From contig NZ_BMHY01000001.1 of NCBI RefSeq assembly GCF_014641555.1, positions 1 through 64,000 of the forward strand: DNA of 64,000 bases, given 5' to 3'. Of the stretch, positions 7,718 to 15,739 are shown piece by piece. Made by a program: the position numbers and the translations under genes. The notes beneath the pieces were generated by a model. The model made no database searches and was not told the origin of the DNA. It saw only the letters and a program-made list of their open reading frames with translations. Numbering within the stretch: position 1 is the first letter of the stretch; every line of letters starts with the position of its first letter. The stretch comes from Paenibacillus radicis (ex Gao et al. 2016). Its GTDB lineage: Bacteria > Bacillota > Bacilli > Paenibacillales > Paenibacillaceae.

Positions 7718-8935
7718 ATGATAAAAGATAAAGAAACTACGACATCGATCCCTCGCAAGGAAATGGCCGATTATTTGTCACCGATGGCCAGAGGGATAAA
7801 GCCGTCCGGAATCCGGCGTTTCTTCGATCTGGTCAGCGCACGCAAAGACGTAATTACACTTGGTGTGGGTGAACCGGATTTTACGACGCCTTGGCATGTC
7901 CGCGAGGCAGCGGTCTATTCGCTGGAAACCGGCAAGACGCAATACACATCCAATGCCGGTATGCCGGAGCTTCGCGGTGCGATTGGCCAATATTTGAACG
8001 ATCAATTTGCGGTGGAATATAATCCGGCCGATGAGATTCTCGTAACGGTGGGAGGCAGCGAGGCGATCGATCTTGCGCTTCGGGCACTCATTACGCCTGG
8101 AGATGAGATTCTAATTCCTGAGCCTTGCTATATTTCCTATTCGCCGATTACGACGTTAAGCGGCGGAGTCGCGGTAGGCATCGAAACCTTCGCGAAGGAT
8201 AATTTCAAGCTGAAGGCCGAGTCGCTGCAAGCCGCGATTACACCTCAATCCAAAGTACTTATTCTTTGTTATCCGAGCAATCCGACAGGCGGCATCATGA
8301 CGTATGAGGACTGGCTGCCAATTGCAAAAATCGTCGAGGAAAACGATCTGATCGTTATTTCCGACGAAATCTACGCAGAGCTCACTTACGGCTCCAAGCA
8401 TGTCAGCTTCGCGTCTATACCAGGAATGAAGGACCGGACGATTCTCGTCAGCGGTTTTTCGAAAGCTTTTGCGATGACCGGCTGGCGTATGGGTTATGCT
8501 TGCGGCCATACTGATCTCATTGCCGCAATGCTGAAAATCCATCAATATACCGTAATGTGTGCCCCGGTTATGGGACAATACGCTGCGCTTGAAGCGTTGT
8601 CGCCTCATGGCCTAGAAGAGAAGGACCGGATGATGGAATCCTACAATCAGCGCAGAAGGCTTGTCGTTAAAGGCTTCCGCGAAATTGGTCTGGATTGCCA
8701 TGAGCCGGAGGGAGCCTTCTATGCGTTCCCATCCATTCAGTCGACGGGTCTGACGTCGGAGCAATTCGCGCAGCGTTTGCTGGAAGAAGCGAATGTCGCT
8801 GCTGTTCCCGGAGGCGTATTCGGCCTAGGGGGCGAAGGACATCTTCGTTGCTCTTATGCGACATCCGTCGCACAGCTGACTGAAGCGCTGGACCGGATCG
8901 GCAATTTTGTAGCGAAAGTGAAGCAAGGTTCGTAA
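7718..8935 (+). CDS. alaT: PLP-dependent aminotransferase, AlaT (YugH)-like
   Basis: Product of 405 residues, class I/II fold. It has an N-terminal LGVGEPDF substrate loop, CYPSNPTGG around residue 187, DEIYAELTYG and the PLP lysine in SGFSKAFAMTGWRMG (Lys249). The likely role is alanine or aromatic transamination. Three starts lie in frame (GTG 7709, ATG 7712, ATG 7718). I prefer 7718 because the GGTGAT at 7708-7713 can pair with the 3' end of 16S rRNA at the right distance. The gene follows the Lrp-type regulator by 14 bases and ends at a clear terminator. Confidence 0.8.
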   Translation: MIKDKETTTSIPRKEMADYLSPMARGIKPSGIRRFFDLVSARKDVITLGVGEPDFTTPWHVREAAVYSLETGKTQYTSNAGMPELRGAIGQYLNDQFAVEYNPADEILVTVGGSEAIDLALRALITPGDEILIPEPCYISYSPITTLSGGVAVGIETFAKDNFKLKAESLQAAITPQSKVLILCYPSNPTGGIMTYEDWLPIAKIVEENDLIVISDEIYAELTYGSKHVSFASIPGMKDRTILVSGFSKAFAMTGWRMGYACGHTDLIAAMLKIHQYTVMCAPVMGQYAALEALSPHGLEEKDRMMESYNQRRRLVVKGFREIGLDCHEPEGAFYAFPSIQSTGLTSEQFAQRLLEEANVAAVPGGVFGLGGEGHLRCSYATSVAQLTEALDRIGNFVAKVKQGS

Positions 8936-8950
8936 AAGGACCTGAGGAAG

Positions 8951-8990
8951 AAAAGGCGGCGCCTCAGTATCGAGGATGCTGCCTTTTTTG
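8951..8990 (+). terminator. Rho-independent terminator after alaT-like gene
   Basis: AAAAGGCGGCGCCT (8951-8964) pairs with AGGATGCTGCCTTTT with one bulge and one wobble, and runs into TTTTTTG. Confidence 0.85.
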
Positions 8991-9125
8991 CGTCTTCGCT
9001 CATAGAGCGGGTCAAAGGAAAATAGAGCCGGAATGCCGAGTGAACGGCTTTTTATGATATAGTAGAAACAGTGAATACCGAAGCGGCCAGTCGCTGGCCG
9101 AGGACAGAAAGGGTGGCGAAAGCCA

Positions 9126-9701
9126 ATGAATTTATATACGAGAACTGGCGATAAAGGCGATACTTCTTTAATCGGAGGCCGGGTTCGGAAGGATGATATC
9201 CGAGTAGAAGCTTATGGCACGCTTGATGAGCTGAATGCTTTTGTTGGGCAAACGGCAGCCGAGGCGGAGAAGCATGAAGTGCTTCAGGAGCTGGTGGAGG
9301 AGCTGATCGTCATTCAGCATGAGCTGTTCGATTGCGGAGCAGATCTCGCTTATGCGCGGCCGGGAGCTCCGCTTAAAGTGAATGCAGAGCCGGCAGCAAG
9401 GCTGGAAACGCAAATTGACCGCTATAGCGCGGAAGCGCCGGAGCTGACCCGTTTTATTTTACCGGGAGGAAGCTCTGCTGCAGCTCTGCTTCATGTTTGC
9501 CGTACAGTGTGCCGCCGTGCGGAAAGGCTCGTCGTGACGCTTGCTTCAGAGCATCCGGCTAATCCTGAGGTGCAAATCTATTTAAACCGTTTATCGGATT
9601 ATTTCTTTGCTGCGTCCCGAGTTGCTAATGCGAGACTTGGCGTATCTGATGTCGAATATGTCCGGAGCGCAGAAGTGTTTCGCAAGCGGGATCCAAAATG
9701 A
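9126..9701 (+). CDS. yvqK: Cob(I)alamin adenosyltransferase, PduO type
   Basis: Product of 191 residues. It transfers the adenosyl group of ATP to cob(I)alamin to form coenzyme B12. Family signatures are the N-terminal TRTGDKGDTSLIGG ATP-binding loop (5-18), RVEAYGTLDELNAFVG (26-41), and the C-terminal CRRAERLV and LNRLSDYFFAASR segments. Length fits the family. The stop overlaps the next gene in an ATGA (9698-9701), so translation of the two is probably coupled. The symbol follows the B. subtilis YvqK orthologue. Confidence 0.92.
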   Translation: MNLYTRTGDKGDTSLIGGRVRKDDIRVEAYGTLDELNAFVGQTAAEAEKHEVLQELVEELIVIQHELFDCGADLAYARPGAPLKVNAEPAARLETQIDRYSAEAPELTRFILPGGSSAAALLHVCRTVCRRAERLVVTLASEHPANPEVQIYLNRLSDYFFAASRVANARLGVSDVEYVRSAEVFRKRDPK

Positions 9702-10654
9702 GCTTGAATATTGAAGATTACTATAAACCGCTAACGGTTATCGTGGGCCCGGCTGACGAAGGTAAACCTGTGCGCACCGTGCTGGAACGCAGACTTGGTG
9801 TTTCCCGCAAGCTTCAGTCACGCATAAAGCTGACTGAGCATGGCATCGCGCTGAACGGGAAGCGGGTTTATACGTCCGATATTGTACATGAGGGCGATGA
9901 ATTGACGATTCGGATGGAGAAGGAAACGTCGGATGATATTTTGCCGGAACCGATTCCGCTGTCGATCGTTTATGAAGATGATGATCTGTTGATCGTGAAC
10001 AAGCCCGCTGGTATCGTCGTACATCCTACCCATGGGCATTATACCGGCACGCTGGCGAACGGTGTCGTCCATCATTGGCTGATGAAGGGGGAGCGGGTCC
10101 GCTTCCGTCCGGTTCACCGGCTGGATGAGGATACTTCCGGACTTGTCGCCATAGCGAAGACGCCGTACATTCACCAACAGCTGTCCGAGCAGCTCCAAGC
10201 GAACGGAGTGATGAAGCTTTATCGCGCTTATGTTTACGGACATCCTCCAGAAGTGGAAGGGACAGTTGACGCTCCAATCGATCGTAATCCCGATGCGCCT
10301 CATATTCGTATTGTCACTCCTGAAGGCTATCCTTCTGTGACTCATTACGAGACGGGAGCTGTGTTTGGCGGAGGATCGGCCGCCAGTGTGAGCTTGAAAC
10401 TGGAAACCGGAAGGACCCATCAAATCCGAGTTCATATGAGGCATATCGGTTGTCCGTTAATTGGCGACGGTATGTACGGCCCGGATAACGGAGGCAGAGC
10501 GGAATGGGAAGCTGCGGCAGGCCGGCAGGCGCTGCACGCCGAGACGCTAGGGCTTACGCACCCGATTACGAAACAATGGATGGAATGGAAGGCCGGGCTG
10601 CCGCCGGAGCTGATCCGGCTTGAATCGGTGCTGGGCAGCAATACGGAAGAATGA
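9698..10654 (+). CDS. RluA-family pseudouridine synthase
   Basis: Product of 318 residues. An S4-like RNA-binding domain (about 20-75) precedes the catalytic domain. The catalytic aspartate lies in HRLDEDTSGL (Asp143). Other family motifs are LLIVNKPAGIVVHP, KLYRAYVYG and LETGRTHQIRVHMRHIGCPLIGD. It isomerises uridine to pseudouridine in rRNA or tRNA; which position cannot be told. B. subtilis has three relatives (RluB-unrelated YhcT, YjbO, YlyB). The insert GAVFGGGSAASVSLK before the last motif is slightly longer than usual. Confidence 0.9.
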   Translation: MSLNIEDYYKPLTVIVGPADEGKPVRTVLERRLGVSRKLQSRIKLTEHGIALNGKRVYTSDIVHEGDELTIRMEKETSDDILPEPIPLSIVYEDDDLLIVNKPAGIVVHPTHGHYTGTLANGVVHHWLMKGERVRFRPVHRLDEDTSGLVAIAKTPYIHQQLSEQLQANGVMKLYRAYVYGHPPEVEGTVDAPIDRNPDAPHIRIVTPEGYPSVTHYETGAVFGGGSAASVSLKLETGRTHQIRVHMRHIGCPLIGDGMYGPDNGGRAEWEAAAGRQALHAETLGLTHPITKQWMEWKAGLPPELIRLESVLGSNTEE

Positions 10655-10683
10655 ATGATTAGTAAAAGGAGTTTGACTTATAC

Positions 10684-11046
10684 ATGGCTAAATTAACGAT
10701 TTATCAATATCCGAAATGCGGAACTTGCCGCATGGCTGTCAAATCGCTTCAGGCTAAAGGCAATGAGCTGGAGCTTAAACATATTGTCGAGGAAACGCCA
10801 ACGGCTGCTGAACTGAAAAGCATCGTGGCGAATAGCGGACTTGAGCTCAAGAAGTTTTTCAATACGTCAGGCGAAGTGTACAAGGCGCTTGGACTAAAGG
10901 ACAAGCTTGGCGCGATGAACGAGGATGAGCAGCTTGCTCTGCTTTCCTCCAACGGCATGCTCATTAAAAGGCCTATCGTGACCGATGGAAGCAAAGTAAC
11001 AGTAGGCTTTAAAGAAGAGCAATATGAGCAAATATGGAACGGGTAA
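10684..11046 (+). CDS. yusI: Spx/ArsC-family protein YusI
   Basis: Product of 120 residues, full family length. It has a CGTC redox pair (Cys12, Cys15) in YPKCGTCRMA. The C-terminal stretch, LIKRPIVTDGSKVTVGFKEEQYE, matches the thioredoxin-fold arsenate-reductase-like proteins YusI and Spx. The ELKKFFNTSGEVYK motif is characteristic of YusI. Unlike Spx, a role as RNA polymerase regulator is not established for YusI. AAAGGAG lies upstream of the ATG. It shares the direction of the pseudouridine synthase, 29 bases downstream. Confidence 0.85.
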   Translation: MAKLTIYQYPKCGTCRMAVKSLQAKGNELELKHIVEETPTAAELKSIVANSGLELKKFFNTSGEVYKALGLKDKLGAMNEDEQLALLSSNGMLIKRPIVTDGSKVTVGFKEEQYEQIWNG

Positions 11047-11060
11047 CGGGTGAGGCACAA

Positions 11061-12269
11061 ATGGCGAACAAGGGTTGGAGATCGAAAAGGCTGGAGCAAT
11101 TAGGTTCCTCGATTTTTACCGAGGTTGGGGCGTGGAAGCAAGCGGCGATAAAGGCGGGCCGAGACGTAATCGACCTCGGTATCGGAAGTCCGGATAAGCC
11201 TCCAACGGCTGCTGTCCGGCAAGCGCTAAGTGAAGCTGCTCTAAGAACGGATATGTACGCTTATCCGGGAACGCATGGCAGCGAATCGTTTCGGCAGGAA
11301 GCGGCGAAATGGATGGAGCATCGCTTTGGCGTCAAGCTCGATGCCGATGCCGAACTCGTTTCCTTGATGGGCTCGCAGGATGGTCTATCGCATTTGGCGA
11401 TGGCGATTTGCAGCCCCGGCGACGCAGCACTCGTACCGGACCCAGGCTATCCGATTTATACAGCTGCACTGGCGCTTGCGGGCGTGGAGCCGGTGCTGCT
11501 GCCGCTTAAAGAGGAGAACGGCTTTCTCCCGGATCTCGAGGCGGTTCCGAACGAGGTTTGGGATCGGGCAACATTCATATTGCTCAACTATCCGAGTAAT
11601 CCGGTATCCGCTGTGGCCGATGTTGCTTTCTTCGAGCGGGTATTGGCGAAAGCGCGCAAGCATGGCGTGCTTGTCGTACATGACGCCGCATACTCGGAGA
11701 TGGCTTTCGACGGATTTGAGCCGCCTAGCATCCTGCAGGCGAAGGGTGCTTTGGATAGCGCGGTCGAGTTTCATTCGTTATCGAAAAGCTTTAATATGGC
11801 GGGCTGCCGAATCGGTTTTCTGGCAGGCAACCGGGAAGCGGTCGGCGCATTGCGCGAGCTGAAGGGCAATATCGATTACGGTGTATTCAGTGCCGTTCAG
11901 GAAGCGGGCGTCGTTGCACTGCGCGAAGCGATGTCGGAGCAGGCTCCGCCTAAGGCAGGCGTGCTGTACGAGCAGCGGCGGGACGCCTTTGTTGCCGCAT
12001 TGCGAGCGGAAGGCTGGCATATCGATAAGCCGAAGGCGACGATGTTTCTGTGGGCGCCGCTGCCGAAGATGCAGTGGTCATTGTCGGAAGCGTGGAATTC
12101 GCGTCGAATTTCCCAGGAAATACTCGAACGGACGGGCGTCGTTGTGATCCCGGGTGAAGCTTTCGGGGCAGAGGGCGAAGGTTATGTCCGCATTGCCCTT
12201 GTCGAAGAGGAAGCACGGCTGCTCGAAGCGGCTAGCCGTATCGGTAAATTTATTCGGGGCGAATTTTAG
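11061..12269 (+). CDS. Class I/II aminotransferase, LL-diaminopimelate-aminotransferase-like
   Basis: Product of 402 residues starting at the ATG at 11061, which has GGGTGAGG upstream and follows yusI by 14 bases. Motifs are IDLGIGSPDKPP, YPGTHGSESFRQEAAKW, LLNYPSNPVSAVA, VVHDAAYSEMAFDG and the PLP lysine in FHSLSKSFNMAGCRIGF (Lys242). This pattern is closest to DapL-type and related aminotransferases. The invariant NPTG asparagine-proline motif reads NPVS here, a conservative change also seen in DapL relatives. The substrate is not certain. Confidence 0.8.
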   Translation: MANKGWRSKRLEQLGSSIFTEVGAWKQAAIKAGRDVIDLGIGSPDKPPTAAVRQALSEAALRTDMYAYPGTHGSESFRQEAAKWMEHRFGVKLDADAELVSLMGSQDGLSHLAMAICSPGDAALVPDPGYPIYTAALALAGVEPVLLPLKEENGFLPDLEAVPNEVWDRATFILLNYPSNPVSAVADVAFFERVLAKARKHGVLVVHDAAYSEMAFDGFEPPSILQAKGALDSAVEFHSLSKSFNMAGCRIGFLAGNREAVGALRELKGNIDYGVFSAVQEAGVVALREAMSEQAPPKAGVLYEQRRDAFVAALRAEGWHIDKPKATMFLWAPLPKMQWSLSEAWNSRRISQEILERTGVVVIPGEAFGAEGEGYVRIALVEEEARLLEAASRIGKFIRGEF

Positions 12270-12380
12270 CTGTCATTTTTTACTGCGCAACTATTGAGCT
12301 GCAAGGCAGTCAATAGAATAGAGCCGATAGCTAATTAATTGACCATGACAGATAAATAGAACGAGCAAGGAGGGAAAGCG

Positions 12381-13286
12381 ATGAATAACAATAAAGTGCT
12401 GATTGTCGATGGCATGGCGGTTTTGTTCCGCGCCTTTTATGCAACATCCTACAGCGGTTATATCCGCAAGACAAGCGCGGGACTGCCGACCAATGCGATT
12501 TATGGCTTTATCCAATATTTTTTTGATGCGATTACAACGTTTCAGCCTACGCATGTCATCTGTTGTTGGGATATGGGGAGCAAGACATTCCGTACGGAGC
12601 AGTTTGCCGATTATAAAGGAAACCGGGGAGAGCCGCCGCTGGAGCTGATTCCTCAGTTTGATCTGGTTAAAGAGGTAGTAGCCGAGATGGGAATTCCGAA
12701 TGTCGGAATTGTCGGCTATGAAGCAGATGACTGCATCGGCACCTTGTCCAAGCAATTGCGCGATGAGGCGGAAGTTTACATTTTAACCGGCGATCATGAT
12801 ATGCTGCAGCTTGTTTCCGACAAAGTGAAGGTTGTCATTATGAAAAAAGGCAAGCTGAATTACGCGGTTTACGATTTGGCTTATCTGCTTGAGGACAAGC
12901 AGCTGGCCCCGCATCAAATTATTGATATTAAAGGTTTTATGGGCGATACGAGCGACAACTACCCTGGCGTTAAAGGTATTGGCGAGAAGACGGCGCTAAA
13001 GCTGCTTCTCGATTATGATACGGTGGAAGGTGTACTCGAAAATTTGGACAAGCTGCCTAAGGGCGTCCGGACCAAAATCGAAGCAAACCTCGATATGCTG
13101 CATCTTTCGCGGGATCTCGCAACAATCCGATTGGATACGCCGGTAGCCTGCGGTTTAACCGAATGCGTATGGGAATTGCAGCTGGAAGCGGCTGTCCGTA
13201 AGTTCGAGGAACTGGAGTTTGGCGGGCTGGTTAAGCTTCTTGAGTCTCATGCGAAAACAATAGAAGTTGATTTATTTACGATTTAG
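12381..13286 (+). CDS. ypcP: 5'-3' exonuclease (YpcP/Fen type, stand-alone Pol I-like nuclease)
   Basis: Product of 301 residues, the usual length for free-standing 5' nucleases. Metal-binding acidic residues are visible in IVDGMAVLFRAFYA (Asp10), GYEADDCIGTL and LTGDHDMLQLV. The helix-hairpin-helix DNA-binding loop is in DNYPGVKGIGEKTALKLL. It removes RNA primers and flaps during replication and repair, overlapping with the Pol I nuclease domain. AGGAGGGAAAGCG precedes the ATG, and a terminator follows. Confidence 0.92.
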   Translation: MNNNKVLIVDGMAVLFRAFYATSYSGYIRKTSAGLPTNAIYGFIQYFFDAITTFQPTHVICCWDMGSKTFRTEQFADYKGNRGEPPLELIPQFDLVKEVVAEMGIPNVGIVGYEADDCIGTLSKQLRDEAEVYILTGDHDMLQLVSDKVKVVIMKKGKLNYAVYDLAYLLEDKQLAPHQIIDIKGFMGDTSDNYPGVKGIGEKTALKLLLDYDTVEGVLENLDKLPKGVRTKIEANLDMLHLSRDLATIRLDTPVACGLTECVWELQLEAAVRKFEELEFGGLVKLLESHAKTIEVDLFTI

Positions 13287-13306
13287 AATCGCCTTAATAA
13301 TTGTCT

Positions 13307-13338
13307 AGCTGTCGAGAAGTTTCGGCAGCTTTTATTTT
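13307..13338 (+). terminator. Terminator after the exonuclease gene
   Basis: AGCTGTCGA (13307-13315) pairs with TTCGGCAGCT (13321-13330), followed by TTTATTTTG. The loop region resembles the hairpins at 6588 and 49760. Confidence 0.75.
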
Positions 13339-13410
13339 GCCTATTCATCAATATTTGCCAATTAACCGATATAGTTAGTTATTATCGACTTCAAGGAGGA
13401 AACAAAAGAA

Positions 13411-14805
13411 ATGATTAAGGCATGGAATCAAATTTTGAAAAAAACGGTTCTTGGCACGGCTGCAGCTGCGCTTCTGCTCACGGCGGCATCTACGGGAGCA
13501 GAAGGCGGACTCAGGAAGGCTGCAGCAGCAGAAGCTGCAGCTGCCGATAAGCAAGTTAAGATAAGCTATCCCGCTGCTTCGGCGTCGGTGGCGCTGGACA
13601 AGCGTCTGCCGCTTGAGAAACAGCTTAAGCTCTCGGAGGATGTTGCTCTCCGTTATGAATCGGGGAACAACGCGGTAGCTCGCGTCAACAGCAGCGGCGT
13701 TGTCGTTCCTGTTGCGCCAGGTACGACGAACATAAGAATGCATGTCATTTCGCAAGGTTATTCCGGCAGCTTGACACTTCCCGTAACGGTCAAAGCCGGA
13801 ACGGCTTCTTATAAAGTAGTTACAGCTGTGAAGAAAGTGACGGTTGGAGGCAAATCCTTCTCCGTACAGACCGTTACGATTCCGAAAGGCATGCCGGTTA
13901 CGGCTGCTCTTGCTGGAAGAAGAGTAGGGGCGCTTCAGCAGTTGCAGGAGATCGCTCAGTCTTACCGGGCCGATGCAGCAATCAATGGTACTTATTTCGA
14001 GGCATATGGCGGCGTGCCTGATCCATATGGAACGGTCATTAGCGACGGTGTCGTCGAACATATCGGCAATACAGGGACAAGCGTCGGCTTCAAATGGGAC
14101 GGAAGCGCGGTTATGGATACGCTTCGCATTAAAGTTACGGGCGCTACTGACGGATCCTACAAGTTTCCGAACAACTGGTATGTCTATTTCGTTAACCGGA
14201 CTCCAACGGCGGGAATTGCATCCGCGGTTATGTTCACGCCAAAGAGAGGGAGCAAAGTTGGTTTCAGCTATGGCAAAGCAGTTACCGTTCGTAAAGGAAT
14301 TGTGACGAAGACCGGCAGCAACCAGAACGCGGACATTCCGAGTGACGGTTATGTGCTCGTGTTTAACGGCTCCGAGGCTAAGCTGGCCGACCGCTTTAAA
14401 GTAGGAACGAAGGTGGAGTACAAAGTATCGTACACGAATGCAGCGGGTCAAGAAATCGATTGGAGCGATGTGCATACTGCGATTGGGGCAGGACCGCGGC
14501 TAGTGAAGGACGGCAAGCTGGCCGTCGATCCGGTCAAAGAAGGATTCAGCAGTCCGAAAATTTTGACAGACGGCGGGGCGCGCAGCGGCATTGCAATTAA
14601 AAAGGATGGAACTGTCATTCTCGCGACCGTGCCAGGGGCAACAATTAAACAGTGGGGCAATATCATGCTCAGCCTTGGCGCCTATCAAGCGATGAATTTG
14701 GATGGCGGTGCATCATCCGGCTTGTATGCATCTGGTAAAATTGTGACCATTCCAGGCCGGCAAATTAGCAACTCGCTTCTATTCAGCAATAAGATGAAAT
14801 GGTAA
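13411..14805 (+). CDS. Secreted phosphodiester glycosidase-domain protein (NAGPA family)
   Basis: Product of 464 residues. It has a signal peptide (basic start, hydrophobic LLTAASTGAEG region ending near residue 40), a small bacterial Ig-like domain (about 48-130: NNAVARVNSSGVVVPVAPGTTNI) and a C-terminal NAGPA/phosphodiester glycosidase domain. Key stretches are AAINGTYFEAYGGVPDPYG, AIGAGPRLVKDGK, KILTDGGARSGIAIKKDGT and MNLDGGASSGLY. The family cleaves N-acetylglucosamine phosphodiesters; in Bacillus the relative YngK/YqgT-type role is in cell-wall metabolism. Extracellular or wall-associated location is inferred. AAGGAGG precedes the ATG. Confidence 0.85.
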   Translation: MIKAWNQILKKTVLGTAAAALLLTAASTGAEGGLRKAAAAEAAAADKQVKISYPAASASVALDKRLPLEKQLKLSEDVALRYESGNNAVARVNSSGVVVPVAPGTTNIRMHVISQGYSGSLTLPVTVKAGTASYKVVTAVKKVTVGGKSFSVQTVTIPKGMPVTAALAGRRVGALQQLQEIAQSYRADAAINGTYFEAYGGVPDPYGTVISDGVVEHIGNTGTSVGFKWDGSAVMDTLRIKVTGATDGSYKFPNNWYVYFVNRTPTAGIASAVMFTPKRGSKVGFSYGKAVTVRKGIVTKTGSNQNADIPSDGYVLVFNGSEAKLADRFKVGTKVEYKVSYTNAAGQEIDWSDVHTAIGAGPRLVKDGKLAVDPVKEGFSSPKILTDGGARSGIAIKKDGTVILATVPGATIKQWGNIMLSLGAYQAMNLDGGASSGLYASGKIVTIPGRQISNSLLFSNKMKW

Positions 14806-14837
14806 TCGTTGAGCTTTTGCTAGATCCGGTTTAGTAA

Positions 14838-14890
14838 AAAAAATCCCCATGAGCCTGCTCGATGCCGAGTCAGACGCATGGGGATTTGCT
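14838..14890. terminator. Bidirectional terminator
   Basis: AAATCCCCATG (14841-14851) pairs with CATGGGGATTT (14877-14887). There is a run of T on the plus side and eight T on the minus side, so it serves both the glycosidase gene and the minus-strand gene at 14907. Confidence 0.85.
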
Positions 14891-14906
14891 TTGTCATATT
14901 CCGCTA

Positions 14907-15182
14907 TTAAGGCTCATCCATTGCATCGGGTATGGAGAGATCTTCATCGTCTCCCGGATAGTGCCTTCCATTCCCTTGGTGAAGGGACTTGTTCTCATAA
15001 GAAAAGGGGCCGTTTTGCCGCTGCCCGCTGCGCCAAGGCGTGCTTTTGCCAAGTGACTCCGACTCTATCGTCGCGCCGAGCGGGCCTTCCGGGAACTCTT
15101 CACGGGCCAGATCATTGCGCTGCGATTCTACTGTCGACAACTCCGAGTATTCGGCGCTATCCTCGTCTATAAACCGACTCAA
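14907..15182 (-). CDS. Small acidic conserved protein of unknown function
   Basis: Starts at a TTG (15180-15182, minus strand) with AGGAGG nine bases upstream. The product is 91 residues, acidic and hydrophilic, with the stretches SQRNDLAREEFPEGPLGA and FSYENKSLHQGNGRHYPG. I recall similar short cytosolic Bacillales proteins with an EFPEGPYG and YENKxLHE pattern, but no function is known to me. It lies 60 bases after the DUF3055-like gene in the same direction and ends at a bidirectional terminator, so the two probably form an operon. Confidence 0.7.
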   Translation of the reverse strand: MSRFIDEDSAEYSELSTVESQRNDLAREEFPEGPLGATIESESLGKSTPWRSGQRQNGPFSYENKSLHQGNGRHYPGDDEDLSIPDAMDEP

Positions 15183-15242
15183 CTTCTATCGCCTCCTGAT
15201 TAGGGTAGCCTGCAATCGGCTTGCCTTCTCAGTTTGCCCGCT

Positions 15243-15539
15243 TTAATCGGTAAAATTCACCGTTCCTACCACAAAATATAAAAATTGTGCCAGTTCGGCT
15301 GCTTCCTCTTCCTCCAGCTTGAAGACATGCTCCAGATAGCCTTCTTCTTCGAGATCATCCGCTCCGATGATAGCCGTCTTTCCGGCCTGCAAATCGGTAA
15401 TGAGCTTTTTCCCGTAAAAGCGGTTCGTATTGGTGATAGCAAGATCAAATCGCTTCAAGCTCGGGGAGATGAAGGTTACGAATCGGGTAGATGTTTCTTC
15501 CGTCGTATCGGACATGAAATCAAATTCGGGCAACTGCAT
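15243..15539 (-). CDS. DUF3055-like cytosolic protein
   Basis: Product of 98 residues. I chose the ATG at 15537-15539 because GGAGG sits nine bases upstream; an upstream in-frame ATG at 15560 overlaps that site. The sequence TRFVTFISPSLKRFDLAITN ... FYGKKLITDLQAGKTAIIGA ... DDLEEEGYLEHVFKL ... EEEAAELAQFLYFVV agrees with the small Firmicutes family I know as DUF3055. No catalytic motif is seen. It heads a two-gene minus-strand unit. Confidence 0.7.
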   Translation of the reverse strand: MQLPEFDFMSDTTEETSTRFVTFISPSLKRFDLAITNTNRFYGKKLITDLQAGKTAIIGADDLEEEGYLEHVFKLEEEEAAELAQFLYFVVGTVNFTD

Positions 15540-15648
15540 ACGGTGTAGCCTCCACTCCATTGGTTTCGACCATTATACACCAACAAAACGCTTGTAATAA
15601 AGAGACGGTTATGCTAGATTTAAGCTAATCGAATGATCGAACGTAGAG

Positions 15649-15688
15649 GAAGCACCTCTCTTGCCAACCGGCAGGAGGGGTGCTTTTT
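15649..15688 (+). promoter_or_regulatory. Terminator-like hairpin in the leader of the HRDC gene
   Basis: AAGCACC (15649-15655) pairs with GGTGCTT (15678-15684), extended by inner CC/GG pairs, and is followed by TTTTTG. No plus-strand gene lies just upstream (the region before it is the start of a minus-strand gene). The hairpin may therefore attenuate the HRDC gene at 15740 rather than end a transcript. Confidence 0.55.
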
Positions 15689-15739
15689 GTCGTTTGCGGC
15701 CATTCGTCCAAATTTCGGAGTATGGGAGGAGTCAGCAGC

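Noticed and set aside
13375-14475. Long minus-strand frame opposite the phosphodiester glycosidase gene
   Set aside because: It is a shadow of the plus-strand gene, which has a signal peptide, family motifs and a strong ribosome binding site.
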